This document shows, one piece after another, positions 9,566 through 20,122 of a stretch of 64,000 nucleotides of DNA. The stretch comes from JAKOUY01 sp037045185 (GTDB lineage Bacteria; Actinomycetota; Acidimicrobiia; Acidimicrobiales; Ilumatobacteraceae). Every line of letters begins with the position of its first letter. Position 1 is the stretch's first letter. Location: contig JBAOHQ010000014.1 in assembly GCA_037045185.1 (NCBI GenBank), positions 386,317 through 450,316 of the forward strand. The letters run 5' to 3'. Made by a program: the position numbers and the translations under genes. The notes under the pieces were generated by a model. That model was not told the DNA's origin. It saw nothing but the letters and a program-made list of their open reading frames with translations, and did no database searches.

Positions 9566-10719
9566 TGCCGCCTCGGATCGAAAACTATCAGGGGCGCGAA
9601 CAGTCGTTCATCAAGCACCTGTTTCTCAACAAGTATCTTGAAGTCAGCGGCGTACAAGCTGTTCCAGGGCAGATCGCCGGTCTTCAATTTCGTGGATGCA
9701 TTTGCGGGCCCTTGGCGGGTCTCGGACACGGACAAGTACTCAGACGCTTCATTTTCTCAGGCCATAGAAACGCTGGATGCCGTCCGCCGGTCGCTACTGG
9801 ATATGGGGCGCCCGGGGCTGAAGGTTCGTTTCCGGTTCTGCGAGCGAAACCCGGCTTCGGTCGCCAAGCTCCAACAGTTTGCAGCCCAGAAGCCCGAATT
9901 CGATATCCAGGTGTTCTCTGGTGCTTTCGAGGACAATCTCGATGGCATCCGCTCCGCCTGCCGCGATGGCTTCACTTTCACTTTCATCGACCCAACCGGC
10001 TGGAATGTCGAGTCCGGCAAGGTCTTCGATTTTCTCCGGAATCTCTGAACGGCGAGTTCCTGTTCAATTTCATGGCCGAAGAAGTGAACCGACACGCAGG
10101 CTGGGATGGTGTGGCGCAATCGGTCGGTCGCTTCCTAGCGGACCCCGCCTGGAAGGCTGCGTTCGAGGCGCTGCCCGAGGGGGCCAACGAAACGAAAGTC
10201 CTGCATCTCTTGAAAGCCAGGATGAAGGAGGCACGGGTCGCGACATATCTGACGGACATGGCCATCCGGAAGCCTCGTGAGGACCGGATCAAGATGCGCT
10301 TGATCCTCGGCACGCACAGTAGTTTCGGTGTAGAGGTGTTCCGCAGCGTTCAGGAAAAGGTAGAAAAGGAGGCGGTTCGCACCCGCCACGCTATCCAGAC
10401 AGAGGAGAGCGGCCAGTCGCAGCTCTTTCCGGATGATCAGATCATCGCTTTCGAGACTGATCGTGATGGAGTCGGCTGTTCTGCCCACATGGGCTGGGCC
10501 ACCGAACTGGTGCTTCGTATTGTTGCCGACAGACCTGGCATTGCGTTCAGCACGCTTGCCGGCGAGGTTATGGAGCAGGTTCCCGTTCGGACCACGCATC
10601 TGAACAAGATCGCGGCGGCAAACAGAAAGGCCGGGTTGCTACGGTTCGACCTTGCGAATGGCAAGAGAACCCCGAGCCCCGAGACAAAGCTCTGGGCCGG
10701 CGAGGTGCAGGCAAAGTAG
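9565..10719 (+). CDS. tcmP: Three-Cys-motif partner protein TcmP, frameshifted
   Basis: It begins MPPRIENYQGREQSFIKHLF, the conserved opening of TcmP, then FNFVDAFAGPW, a methyltransferase-like segment. The frame-corrected body includes FRFCERNPAS, FIDPTGWN and FLFNFMAEEVNRHAG, consistent with a class I Rossmann methyltransferase-like fold; the C-terminal 120 residues look like a winged-helix region. Frame changes lie near 9645 and 10040. It is coupled to the DUF5131 gene upstream, the usual arrangement for this pair, and converges on hsdM. Function is unproven; genome context across bacteria has suggested a nucleic-acid-related or defence role. Confidence 0.85.
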   Translation: MPPRIENYQGREQSFIKHLFLNKYLEVSGVQAVPGQIAGLQFRGCICGPLAGLGHGQVLRRFIFSGHRNAGCRPPVATGYGAPGAEGSFPVLRAKPGFGRQAPTVCSPEARIRYPGVLWCFRGQSRWHPLRLPRWLHFHFHRPNRLECRVRQGLRFSPESLNGEFLFNFMAEEVNRHAGWDGVAQSVGRFLADPAWKAAFEALPEGANETKVLHLLKARMKEARVATYLTDMAIRKPREDRIKMRLILGTHSSFGVEVFRSVQEKVEKEAVRTRHAIQTEESGQSQLFPDDQIIAFETDRDGVGCSAHMGWATELVLRIVADRPGIAFSTLAGEVMEQVPVRTTHLNKIAAANRKAGLLRFDLANGKRTPSPETKLWAGEVQAK

Positions 10720-10758
10720 GCGCACCCGCCGCGAAGGCCACGAGCAGTGGCGTGCACG

Positions 10759-12721
10759 TCAGGGACGCGCAACACCCACCATTGGCAAGCTGGCGTCGTC
10801 GTTTTCGACCAAGGCCGCGAGCCGAGCGAGCGCTTCGGCCACGATGCGGCCCTGATCGTGGATGCTCTGGATGATCTCAGCGGGCGATCGGTCGTCAAAC
10901 TTTGCAACGGTGCTCGGATTGACCGCCTTTAGGTCGAAGACAGCAGCGTCAATGGCAGCTGCCTGAGCCTCCAGTTCTCGCGCCGCCTTTTCCTTTTCGC
11001 TGATTTCGCTGATCAGCGCAGCCACCTCGCCATCTGAGGTCTCCAGCTTCTTCAGGCGCTTGAGCTTCTCCTTGAGGTCGATCACCTCGGCCTTGGTTTC
11101 GGCTGCCTGCGCCAGGATGGGCTGCATTTCCTCGCGGGCCTTCGCGCGGCGCGCAGCGAAGTCGATGGTCCAGGAATAACGGCTGTCGGCCTCCGTCTTG
11201 CCGCGGAGCGGCAGCAGCCGGGCGTAGGTCGGGAACGGCTTCCCCGCGTTCTCTTCCTGTTCAAGCCAATCGGCGGTCAGGTTGGCGGGCAGCGCGCTGT
11301 CGGCAAGCGGCTTCCCATCCTTGTCGAAACCGAAATGCGCCAGCGTGAGCGGGGTCTTCTTGCCGACCTTCACATGGCGTCAGGTCGTAGTACCAGATGC
11401 GCTCGGTCTTCTTGCCCTTGGTGAAGAACAGCAGGTTGGTCTTCACGCCCGCGCCAGCGGTCGAGAAGACCCCGCCCGGCAGGCTCACGATTGCCCAAAG
11501 GTCGCATTCGTCGACCAGCTTGCGCTTCGTCTCAACGAAGGAGCTTTCGTTGGTCCGGAACAGCATGCCTTCGTCGAGAACGATGGCGCAGGTGCCCTTC
11601 GGAGCCAGCTCGGCAAGGATGTCCTGGACGAACAGCACCTGCGTCGAGCTGGTCTCGAAGGCAAAGTTCTTCTGCGCGTCCTTGCCTTCCTTTCCGCCGA
11701 ATGGCGGGTTGGTCAGGATGACATCGAACTGCTTCGGCGCCTTGTCGAACAGCGCGCCGTAGGTCGCCCGGCGCGTGAGGGAGTTGCCATGCCAGAGATT
11801 GGGCTGGTCGATCCCGTGCAGAACGAGGTTGGCCAGCGCGATCGGGATGACGAGGTTCTCCTTTTCGCGACCGAAGAAGGTGTCGTGCTTCAGCGTCGTC
11901 GAGATCCGTGCTGAGGGGAGCTCGCGCCAAGCTTCCGCGCGATGTGCTCGTAGGCGATCGCGAGGAAACCGCCAGTCCCGCAGCAGGGGTCGTAGATCGT
12001 CTGGCCAAGCTTCGGTTCAACCGTGTGAACCATGGCCCGGATCACTTCGCGCGGCGTGAAGAACTGGCCGCCGTCGGAGTTCTTCTCACCCATCTTCAGC
12101 AGCAGGTCCTCGTACACCTGGACTCAGCGTGAAGAAGTGGGTGTCGTCGATGTTGTCGACGCTGATTTCGTCGCACCCGATCGAAGATATCGCGCAGGTT
12201 CGTTTCGGAATCCACACGTACCCGCTCCACCGCCGTCATGATCCTGCCGATGATGCGCTGCTTTGGGCGTGGCACCGGCGTTGCGGCAATCCCGTCGCCG
12301 CATCGAGGTCCAGCCCGTGCAGGGCAGGCAGCAGTTCCTTGTTGATGAAGTCGAAAAGCTTGCCGTCGCCCGCTGCGAACAGCTCCTGACGCTTCCAGCC
12401 AACAGGCTTGCCTTCGCGGTGTTTTCGGATGGCCCGGCTTGTCCGAATATGGCGCGGCCCAGTCCTGCCAGCGGTAGGGCGCGCGCAGGGCGGGAGCGAA
12501 GTCCGTTCGCCCCAACGCCTCCGGCTTCTTCACTGGTCCCGCGTCTCCTGCGCGTCCAGAAGGCGCAGGAACAGGATCCAAGTCAGCTCCGGGACATACT
12601 GCAGGGCGCTGGCGCAGTTGGACCGGCGCATGATGTCGCAGATGCCCTTGACGAATGTCGAAAGCGAACGGGTATTGTTTATGGCCTTGTGCGCAGGCGC
12701 CTTACTTTTTCTGCGCTTCAT
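10759..12721 (-). CDS. hsdM: Type I restriction-modification N6-adenine methyltransferase subunit, frameshifted
   Basis: The ATG at 12721 overlaps the hsdS stop (ATGA). The helical N-terminus reads LSTFVKGICDIMRRSN; the SAM-binding domain contains GQFFTPREVIRAMV and the motif I region DPCCGTGGFLAIAYEH (near 11950-12030), with the catalytic motif LTNPPFGGKEG near 11700. The C-terminus (10760-11370) is an intact coiled-coil-rich tail with KEKLKRLKKLETS that would contact the specificity subunit. Frame changes occur at about 11370, 11690, 11930, 12120, 12280 and 12520. It methylates adenine in the target chosen by HsdS. Confidence 0.9.
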
Positions 12722-13281
12722 GTTTTGTCCTCAAAAGATGCGGCGACTATCCGATGCGGAAGACTTTTGATATCAGCAAGCTGGACATCTATTGCAGATT
12801 TGATCCGAACAATTTCGTTTCTTGCCAATCTGAGTTTATCTGCAAAATCGACCTGAACATCATAGCTTGGAAGAATTACTGTGGCTTCAGCGAGCCTGTT
12901 GAATAGCATTCGCTCCCGGACTGCCCCTCGGGCAAGCGACAAAATGCATTCATGACCGAGCGGCGAACGCAACCAATGATAGAAGTAGTATGAATCCACG
13001 CTGCCTTCGTTTCCCCGGAATACGACGTAGTCGGGACTTGTAATGCCAGCGGTATCGCCGACATCTACGAACGCGACTGATCCGATAAGGATACGCATCG
13101 GGTTATAGAAGATAGTGCCTGGCGTTACCGGTTTGTATTTCTGCGGGTTTTTACCGGGCGGCTCTTTCGCCGGCGCCAGCCCATCGACGGTCGCGCCATA
13201 GACGGGGAAGCGTGCCCAATCGCTTCCGATACCCCCTTTAATTTCGGTAAGCACATCTCCTAATTTGGTCTTTGCTGTCAC
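12718..13281 (-). CDS. hsdS: Type I specificity subunit of half length (single target-recognition domain)
   Basis: An intact ORF of 187 residues from a GTG at 13281 that overlaps the hsdR stop. TKLGDVLTEIKGG, GTIFYNPMRILIGSVA, SPDYVVFRG, GAVRERMLFNRLAE and a C-terminal helix (LRLARNEIVRIKSAIDVQL) are typical of one target-recognition domain plus one conserved spacer. Usual HsdS proteins have two such halves and about 400 residues, so this one would need to dimerise to recognise a bipartite site. The DNA is visibly more AT-rich than its neighbours, suggesting separate acquisition. It lies between hsdR and hsdM with 4-base overlaps on both sides. Confidence 0.8.
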   Translation of the reverse strand: MTAKTKLGDVLTEIKGGIGSDWARFPVYGATVDGLAPAKEPPGKNPQKYKPVTPGTIFYNPMRILIGSVAFVDVGDTAGITSPDYVVFRGNEGSVDSYYFYHWLRSPLGHECILSLARGAVRERMLFNRLAEATVILPSYDVQVDFADKLRLARNEIVRIKSAIDVQLADIKSLPHRIVAASFEDKT

Positions 13282-15720
13282 GTCCCGAACAACCTTCCCT
13301 TCGCTTCCCGTACCACATCGGACGGTTTTCCGACTCCGCGAAGCGCGGCGAGCCCTCCTGCCATCCGGATTTCCGGGACATCCCACAGCGCCGGTGTCTC
13401 CAGCGCATCCGTGCCGCCCTGCGCGAACTGGTGCCCGAAGCTCTTCAGCACGGTCGCGGCCTTAGGGTCCATGCCGTCAAACCAGACCGTGGTTCAAGTC
13501 GATATACTGCCCGCTCGCGCTCGGCGCGTTTGAGCGCGCGCGCGTGGTAGCCGTGGTGGCCGAAGAAATCGTAGAGGTCGAAGTCGCTCATCCTGGTCGA
13601 TTTCACGGATCACTTCCGGGCTGAAGTTGTCGCCCAGCAGGTGATCGATCAGGTTGCGGCGCTTCTGGTCGTCTCGATCCACAGTGCACGGAACTCGTCG
13701 AGGTGTGTGCGCCTCGCGCCAGAACACGCGCCGGATCACCTCGCGCGCGGTACTCGTCCACCGGGATCGGGGTGTCGCGCCCGTCGCGGCTGACCAGGAT
13801 GAAGCGGCCCTGCGGGTTGATGAGGACCTGCTTGCCCGCCGATCTCGGCGACAGGCGGGCCGTCGCCTCCGCCCGCGTCATCCGCCACCCTTCGCCACCG
13901 CCGCCCGTGCCGCCATCGCCTCGGGGGCGCGGCGGCTTGGTGATGAATTCGGTGCCGAAGAGATCGGTGACGCCGGTGTAGTCGTAGAGCCAGAACTTGT
14001 ACTTCTGCCGTCTCTTCGTGGATGCGTGTGCCGCGGCCGACCATCTGGTAGAACTTGATCGGCGACTGCAGGTAGCGGAAGAAGACGACGGCATTCAGCC
14101 GCTCGATGTCCACGCCGGCCTCCAGCAGGTCGACCGTGCAGGCGATGAAGGCGCGTTCGCCGGAGCCGCGCATCGGCTCGATCATGTCGGCGCCGTTGTT
14201 CGCGCCGCCCATGCATTTGAAGGCGTAGTGGTCCTTCGGCGTCTGGCCGCTGCTCGCGGCACCATCGCACGTAGAGGTTGTTCATGTGCTGCGCGACGCC
14301 GGTCGGCATGAATCTCGCGCGTGCAGAAGATGATGACCTTTTGCTCCGGCCCGCCGTTCGCGCAAAGCAGCTGGAACAGGTCTTCGCACATCTTCGGGCG
14401 TGCGCAATTCGATGAACAGTTCGTCGTCGAAGTCCTTGCCGGTGTACCGCGTCCTTCGGTCAGGTCGTCCTCGGTGAGCGGCATGCCCGTCTTGATGTCT
14501 CGTGACGCCCGCCGCGAGGATTTCGCTCTCGGGTGAAGACCATGTCGTCGATGCTGGCCTTGCGCTTGACGATCTCGCAGGCGGCCAGGTAGCCGTCCTC
14601 CTGCGCCTCGATCAGGGTGTACTCGTAGACCGGTTCGCCGAAGTACTTTCTGGTTGTTGGCAGTGATCTCGCTGGTCCTCGGCGCTGGCCTGCTTCGATT
14701 CCTCGAGCTTCCGCGGCGTCGCGGTCAGGCCGATGTGGATGGCGTTCGGGTTGCGCTCGAAGCACCTCGGACCACCGGCCCCAGGCAGAGCGGTGGCACT
14801 CGTCGATGATGATGACGCTGAACGCGTCCTCGCCGTAGTGCTCGGACAGGAAGCTGGCGAAGCCCGTCGTCGTCGTCCAGACCGAGCGTCTGGTAGGTGG
14901 CGATATGGATGCCGTGCGTTCTGCGCGGCGTTGCCGCCCCGCTCTGTCTTCACGATGCGGGCGTTGTCACCGAAGGCGGCCTTGAGCTTGTTGTAGGCCT
15001 GCTCGCGAAGTTCATCCCGGTCGCACAGGAAGAGCGCTGGCTTTGGGCAGCTGGCCAGCCTGCGACAGCCGCCAGAGCAGGTTCGTGGCGATGATCGGTC
15101 TTGCCTGCGCCTGTGGCGAGCGTCAGCAGCACCCGGGGCGCCGTGCCGGCTCTGGCGGTCGAGAAGGATCTTCTCGAAGGCGGCGCGGATGGCCGCGTCC
15201 TGGTAGTAGCGGCTTTGAGCCCACGCCGGGCTGTCCGCCTGGAACAGCATGGCTGCCTCGGGGGCGTGCAGGTCGATGCCCACTGTCCTTGGCATAACGT
15301 GCCGTCAGGTCGGGGTGCGTGGGGAAATCGGGAAACTGAAATGGCCCAGCCTGCAGGCTGGTGAAGCAGTCGGACTCCCCGTAGCGGTGGCCATTGGTGG
15401 AGAAAACATACTTGACCTCGTATCGTTCGCAGTCGGCGTACGCCTTGGCTTGCTGCATGCCCTTGAGCGGGTCGTCACTCTTCCTTCTTGGCTTCGAGCA
15501 CAGCGACGGGCATCGACTTGGGCATGTCCGTCGAGCTGCACGCAGAGCAGATAGTCCGTGCGACCGGGGCCTTTCCGCCTGCGCCCCTTTGGCCCGTGGG
15601 CTCCACCGGCGGCGGCGTCAGAACGGTTTCGAGCGTAACCTGGTCCCGGCTCACATAGCCTTTTGCCCGGAGGACTGGGTCGATGAGGTGATACCGCGTG
15701 TCAGCTTCGTTCATGCTCAT
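13278..15720 (-). CDS. hsdR: Type I restriction endonuclease/translocase subunit, frameshifted
   Basis: Starts MSMNEADTRYHLIDPVLRAKGY at 15720 behind a GGGAGGG ribosome site. The N-terminal nuclease domain includes PVAVLEAKKE (PD-(D/E)xK catalytic lysine region). The SF2 motor follows: LTLATGAGKT (Walker A, near 15100), the IIDECHRSAWG-type DEAH segment near 14800, HIGLTATPRKLEE, and FYQMVGRGTRI (motif VI, near 14040). The C-terminus HQFAQGGTDALE matches the EcoEI-R C-terminal domain. The frame changes about a dozen times between 13480 and 15580. Role: ATP-driven translocation and cleavage of unmodified DNA, together with HsdM and HsdS. Confidence 0.9.
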
Positions 15721-15817
15721 CGTCACCCTCCCGCCCAGCTGGAAAAAACTATCGGAGAACGGAAGCACTGGATCGGGTCGGCATTCGGTGCCGACCATGC
15801 CCCGAGGCGACAAACCA

Positions 15818-17458
15818 CTACGCATTGACTGACCATATCCGTTGCGCTCTGTCGACCAGATCAGCCTGACGTGCGGTCAGCAGGTCCTTCGTCCAATGAT
15901 CGGCCGACAGGATCGGCTTTGTGGTGTCGAAGGAAACCCGGTTGTTCCGCTCTGCGTAGATCTTCTTCTTGCGATCGAATGGAAAGTACTGCGCCTTGTA
16001 ATTCTTGATGCCGGCAAGCAGCGCAAGATTGCCAAGGCGGTGCAGCCAGAGGCGGTGTTCGTCATCGGTGAAACGCTCACGCCAGTAGGCGTCCTTGAGC
16101 GCCTGAGGCAGAACATGCTCGATGGTGATTTTGCCGCCGAAGTCCTTGGTGACCGACTCTGTCCTGATCGGCCTCTTCAAGCCGCAGCAGGACGGCCTGC
16201 GCGAAGGGCCGCCCATAAACCTCGCCGTCAAGCAGAGAACGGAACTCATCGTCGTTGGCATTGGCTCGGAAGATCGCACGGATGTCGTCCGCGCTTTTCC
16301 CGGCACGGATCGCGGTGATGAGCTGGAAGTACGCTGTTAAACGCGCAGTGAACGCGAGCCGCCGGATCCAGTTCTGATAGGTGATCCGTTCGAGTAGATC
16401 GATGAACTCCCCCTCTGGCATGTCAGCAACCGGCCTGTTCAAGAAGGCAAGCAGCGGCGGGATCCACTCCTCGAACGCTACCCGCTTGCAGCGATCTGAT
16501 CGGCGCGACGAGCTGCAGGCGCCTCGAACTCATTCCTGCAGAACGCGCAGATAGTTGCGGGCGGAGGTATTCAACTCGTCGAGGAAAGTGAACGGCGACG
16601 GCTGCAGTCTCGATAAGGGGTTCAAACTCCTCGTGCAGTGCCTTCCGAGCTTTTGTCGCGACGATCGAGCTGCGATGATGCGCCATGAACTGGTCAAGCC
16701 GTTCGATACCGATCTGCTCCTCCAGTTCGAGCCAGGCCTCGTCCAGATCACTGCTACGAGCTGTATTGCCGCCAAGCCGCGCGAACAGCATGTTCTTGAT
16801 CAGGTCGGCATTTGACAGCGCCATGCCGCGGGCGTTCAGAACATTAAACAGCCGATATGCCGACTGCCAGGAAGCAGTGGTGACAAACACCACATAGACC
16901 CTGCTGAGCAGGTAGTTTGCGAACAGCTTCAGCGTCTTCTGGTCGTGCTGCGCGATGAAGGTGTCGATGGCCTCCAGGTTCTCGATGATGCGCTGCTTTG
17001 GGGCGTCCTGCTCCTTGGCGATTTCTTTGCGTACCGCCTCGGGCACCACTTCCCCAGCCAGCACATATCGGCGGAAGAAGCTCTGATCTCGCTGGCGCAG
17101 GGTCAGGCGTGGCGTCTCCTCTTCACCGGTCAGGGCATTGCGTGGCAAAACGCGCCGACCAAGCTCGGATTTCGCTGGTTCATCGACGCGCATCGCGCAG
17201 GCGTGAAAAGATCAAGTTAAGCGTTGTGAGACGCTGCTGACCGTCCACGACATCGTAAAGACGACCCTTCTCACGCTCGATCGTGATGAGCGAGCCGATG
17301 AAATATTCCTCATCGTTAGCCGCAAACGCCTCCCAAACATCATCGAGTAATTGCTCAACGTTACCCTTCTCCCAGGAATATGGGCGCTGATACGCGGGTA
17401 TTTCGTATCGAATCTGTTCCGTCAGAATTTGACTTATCGTGCGCTCGGCCGCTTCCAT
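15818..17458 (-). CDS. DUF262/DUF1524 (GmrSD-like) protein, frameshifted
   Basis: The ATG at 17458 follows GAGAGCGACC. The N-terminus is a DUF262 domain: IPAYQRPYSWEK, then YFIGSLIT and the DGQQR signature near 17245. The middle is helical (KTLKLFANYLLSRVYVVFV, FNVLNARGMALSNADLIKN). The C-terminus is an HNH-type DUF1524 domain with ITIEHVLPQ and HRLGNLALL (near 16010-16130). Frame changes lie near 17190, 16520 and 16160. This architecture is that of GmrSD-type modification-dependent nucleases, where DUF262 binds and hydrolyses NTP and the HNH part cuts DNA. It lies 98 bases upstream of hsdR and may form one operon with it. Confidence 0.85.
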
Positions 17459-17599
17459 GGTCGCTCTCAACTATCGGACGGCGACGGGATTGCCGGGCGC
17501 CCCGATTTTGAGCTGACATTACCGCCGTTTACGGCGCCAGACTAAGCTGTCGCCCCAGGGCGACGCAAGCATGAAGCCAGCTGCTCGCCGATGGCATCT

Positions 17600-18000
17600 T
17601 CAATCTAGAGGAGCGCTCAGGACAGTTCGCTGCTCCGGACCATGCCATTGGCAGGGTGCTGCGCAGCGCCTCCAGCTTGAGACCGGACGGCTGACGTCCT
17701 TCGAGGATCGACTCAACCAGGTCTGGGGACAGATGCGACAGGCGCATCGTCCTCGTGAGGTATGGTGCAGCGATCCCCTCGCGCTCGGCCAGTTCGGCGA
17801 TGGTGGCGAACTCACCCGACTTCAGCATGCGCTTCCAGCGGAAGGCGCGGGCCAGCGCCTTGACCAGCGTGCTGTCCGGCGTTCGCTGCTGCGTCGGACA
17901 CCGGTCGGGCAGCTGCATCTCCTTCCGCCCGCCGCGCTTCACGATGCGGAATGGGACATGGAGCGTCACCGTCTCGGGGATCGGCGTGCGCGCGGGTCAT
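17600..18000 (-). CDS. HTH protein of the recombinase cassette, copy 1, frameshifted
   Basis: About 130 residues when frame-corrected. TLHVPFRIVKRGGRKEMQLP leads to ALARAFRWKRMLKSGEFATI, AELAEREGIAAPYLTRTMRL (helix-turn-helix) and a C-terminus LPMAWSEQRTVLS. It is homologous over its whole length to the protein at 51720-52103. One extra base sits near 17980 and another near 17640 relative to that copy. The ATG overlaps the recombinase stop (ATGA). Probably a DNA-binding partner or directionality factor of the recombinase (inference). Confidence 0.75.
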
Positions 18001-19321
18001 GCGGCCGCTCCCATGTCTCCGGCCAGCATCTCGCGCGCGAGGCCGCCGAGCCCGTCCATCCGGAGCCGGACGTTCAGCCCGTCCGTGCCGATGTCCACGC
18101 GCTCGACCAGCAGCGCCACGATGCGCGCCTGCTCGGCGGGGAAGAGTTCGTCCCACAGCGGATCGAGCTGCTGCAATGCCGCGCGTGCGTCGGCCTCGGA
18201 GATGTCGTCGGCGTGGGCGCGCGCCGCCTTCCAAGTCCCCGCCACGATCTCTGGCTGGCGGAACACGGCGCGCAGCTGGTCGATGACGGCGGCCTCGATC
18301 TCGCCCGCGGGTACGCGGCCGACCGGGCACGACCCGGCGCCATGCTTCAGCACGGTCTGGCTGACGTAGTAGCGGTAGAGCCTGTCGCCCTTGCGGGTAT
18401 GGGTCGGCGAGAACGCGGCGCCATCGGGCCCGAACAGCAGCCCCTTCAGCAGCGCGGGCGTGTCGGCGCGGGTGCGGGCGGCGCGCTTCCGGGGGCTCTC
18501 CTGCAGGATGGCGTGGACACGGTCCCACGTCTCGCGGTCGATGATGGCGTCGTGCTCGCCGGGATAGCTGTCGCCCTTGTGGACCGCCTCGCCGATGTAG
18601 GCGCGGTTGCTGAGCATCCGGTAGATGTATTTCTTGTCGATCCGGTTGCCGCGCGGCGTGCGGATGCCGCGCGTCGCCGACCTCCCGCGCCAGTTCCGTG
18701 CAGGACCCGATCTCGAGGAAGCGGGCGAAGATCCAGCGCACATGCGCGGCGCTCTCTTCGTCGACCACCAGCTTCCGGTTCTCGACGCGGTAGCCGTAGG
18801 GCGGCACGCCGCCCATCCACATGCCCTTCCTGCGAGATGGCGGCGACCTTGTCGCGGATGCGCTCGGCCGTCACCTCGCGCTCGAACTGGGCGAAGCGAG
18901 AGCAGGATGTTCAGCGTCAGCCGCCCCATGGACGTGGTGGTGTTGAACGACTGCGTGACCGAGACGAAGGTCACGCCGTTCCGGTCGAACACCTCGACCA
19001 GCTTGGCGAAGTCGGCGAGCGAGCGGCTGAGGCGGTCGATCTTGTAGACCACCACCACGTCGACCAGCCCGTCCTCGATGTCGGCCAGCAGCCGCTTCAG
19101 GCCGGGGCGTTCCAGCGTGCCGCCGGAGATGCCGCCGTCGTCGTACTGATCGCGGACCAGCACCCAGCCCTCGGACCGCTGGCTGGCGATGTAGGCCTCG
19201 CAGGCCTCGCGCTGGGCATGGAGGCGAGTTGAACTCCTGCTCCAGCCCTTCCTCGGAGGATTTCCGGGTGTAGACGGCGCAGCGCAGCTTGCGGACGACC
19301 TTCGATTTTTCGGCGGCTTCG

Positions 19322-19325
<4 letters not shown>
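17997..19325 (-). CDS. Large serine recombinase, copy 1, frameshifted
   Basis: Resolvase/invertase N-terminal domain with RCAVYTRKSSEEGLEQEF around the catalytic serine, VVVVYKIDRLSRSLADFAKL and VTFVSVTQSFNTTTSMGRL; then a Recombinase domain (VPPYGYRVENRKLVVDE) and a zinc-beta-ribbon/coiled-coil C-terminus (LYRYYVSQTVLKHGAG, DELFPAEQARIVALLVERV). About 440 residues if corrected. Frame changes lie near 19305, 19225, 18895, 18830 and 18670. Nearly identical to the recombinase at 52100-53423 and in the same orientation. It would integrate or excise the element at a specific site. Confidence 0.88.
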
Positions 19326-19778
<453 letters not shown>

Positions 19779-19782
<4 letters not shown>

Positions 19783-19986
19783 GCGGGTCTCCCGTGTTTT
19801 GCAGTCCGGACTGACCGCTCGCGACGGGCGGAAAGTGTAGCGAACATTCTCCAATGTCGTCAGAGAGTTCACTTGACTGGCGCATGCAACAGCCGGATCA
19901 GGCCGAGGGCCAAGCAGGCGGCACAACTCGGCGCGGCGTTCGGCGGGAGACATCAGAAAAGGTGACAAGGCATTGGGGCCGGACAT
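19779..19986 (-). CDS. Small conserved ORF of the recombinase cassette, copy 1
   Basis: About 65 residues. MSPAERRAELCRLL is shared with the ORF at 53872-54096 (MTPAERRAELCGLL), followed in both by LALGL-type hydrophobic residues and a Leu-rich region. One frame change near 19920. It overlaps the DUF2924 start. No function known; its place as first gene of the cassette is conserved in both copies. Confidence 0.55.
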
Positions 19987-20122
19987 GGCAGACCTTTCGG
20001 GAGCATCTGCCAGTCAAAGGCCAATCCGGTGCCCGAAATGGGACAGTTGGCACAAGCTTTCTTGCGGGACTCACTGACGTCCTGCTTAATCGGACCAGTT
20101 TTCAGAAGCTGAGGAGGTCAAT

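Noticed and set aside
17571..19232. A 553-codon plus-strand open frame opposite the recombinase
   Set aside because: Shadow of the recombinase; an equivalent antisense frame occurs opposite copy 2.
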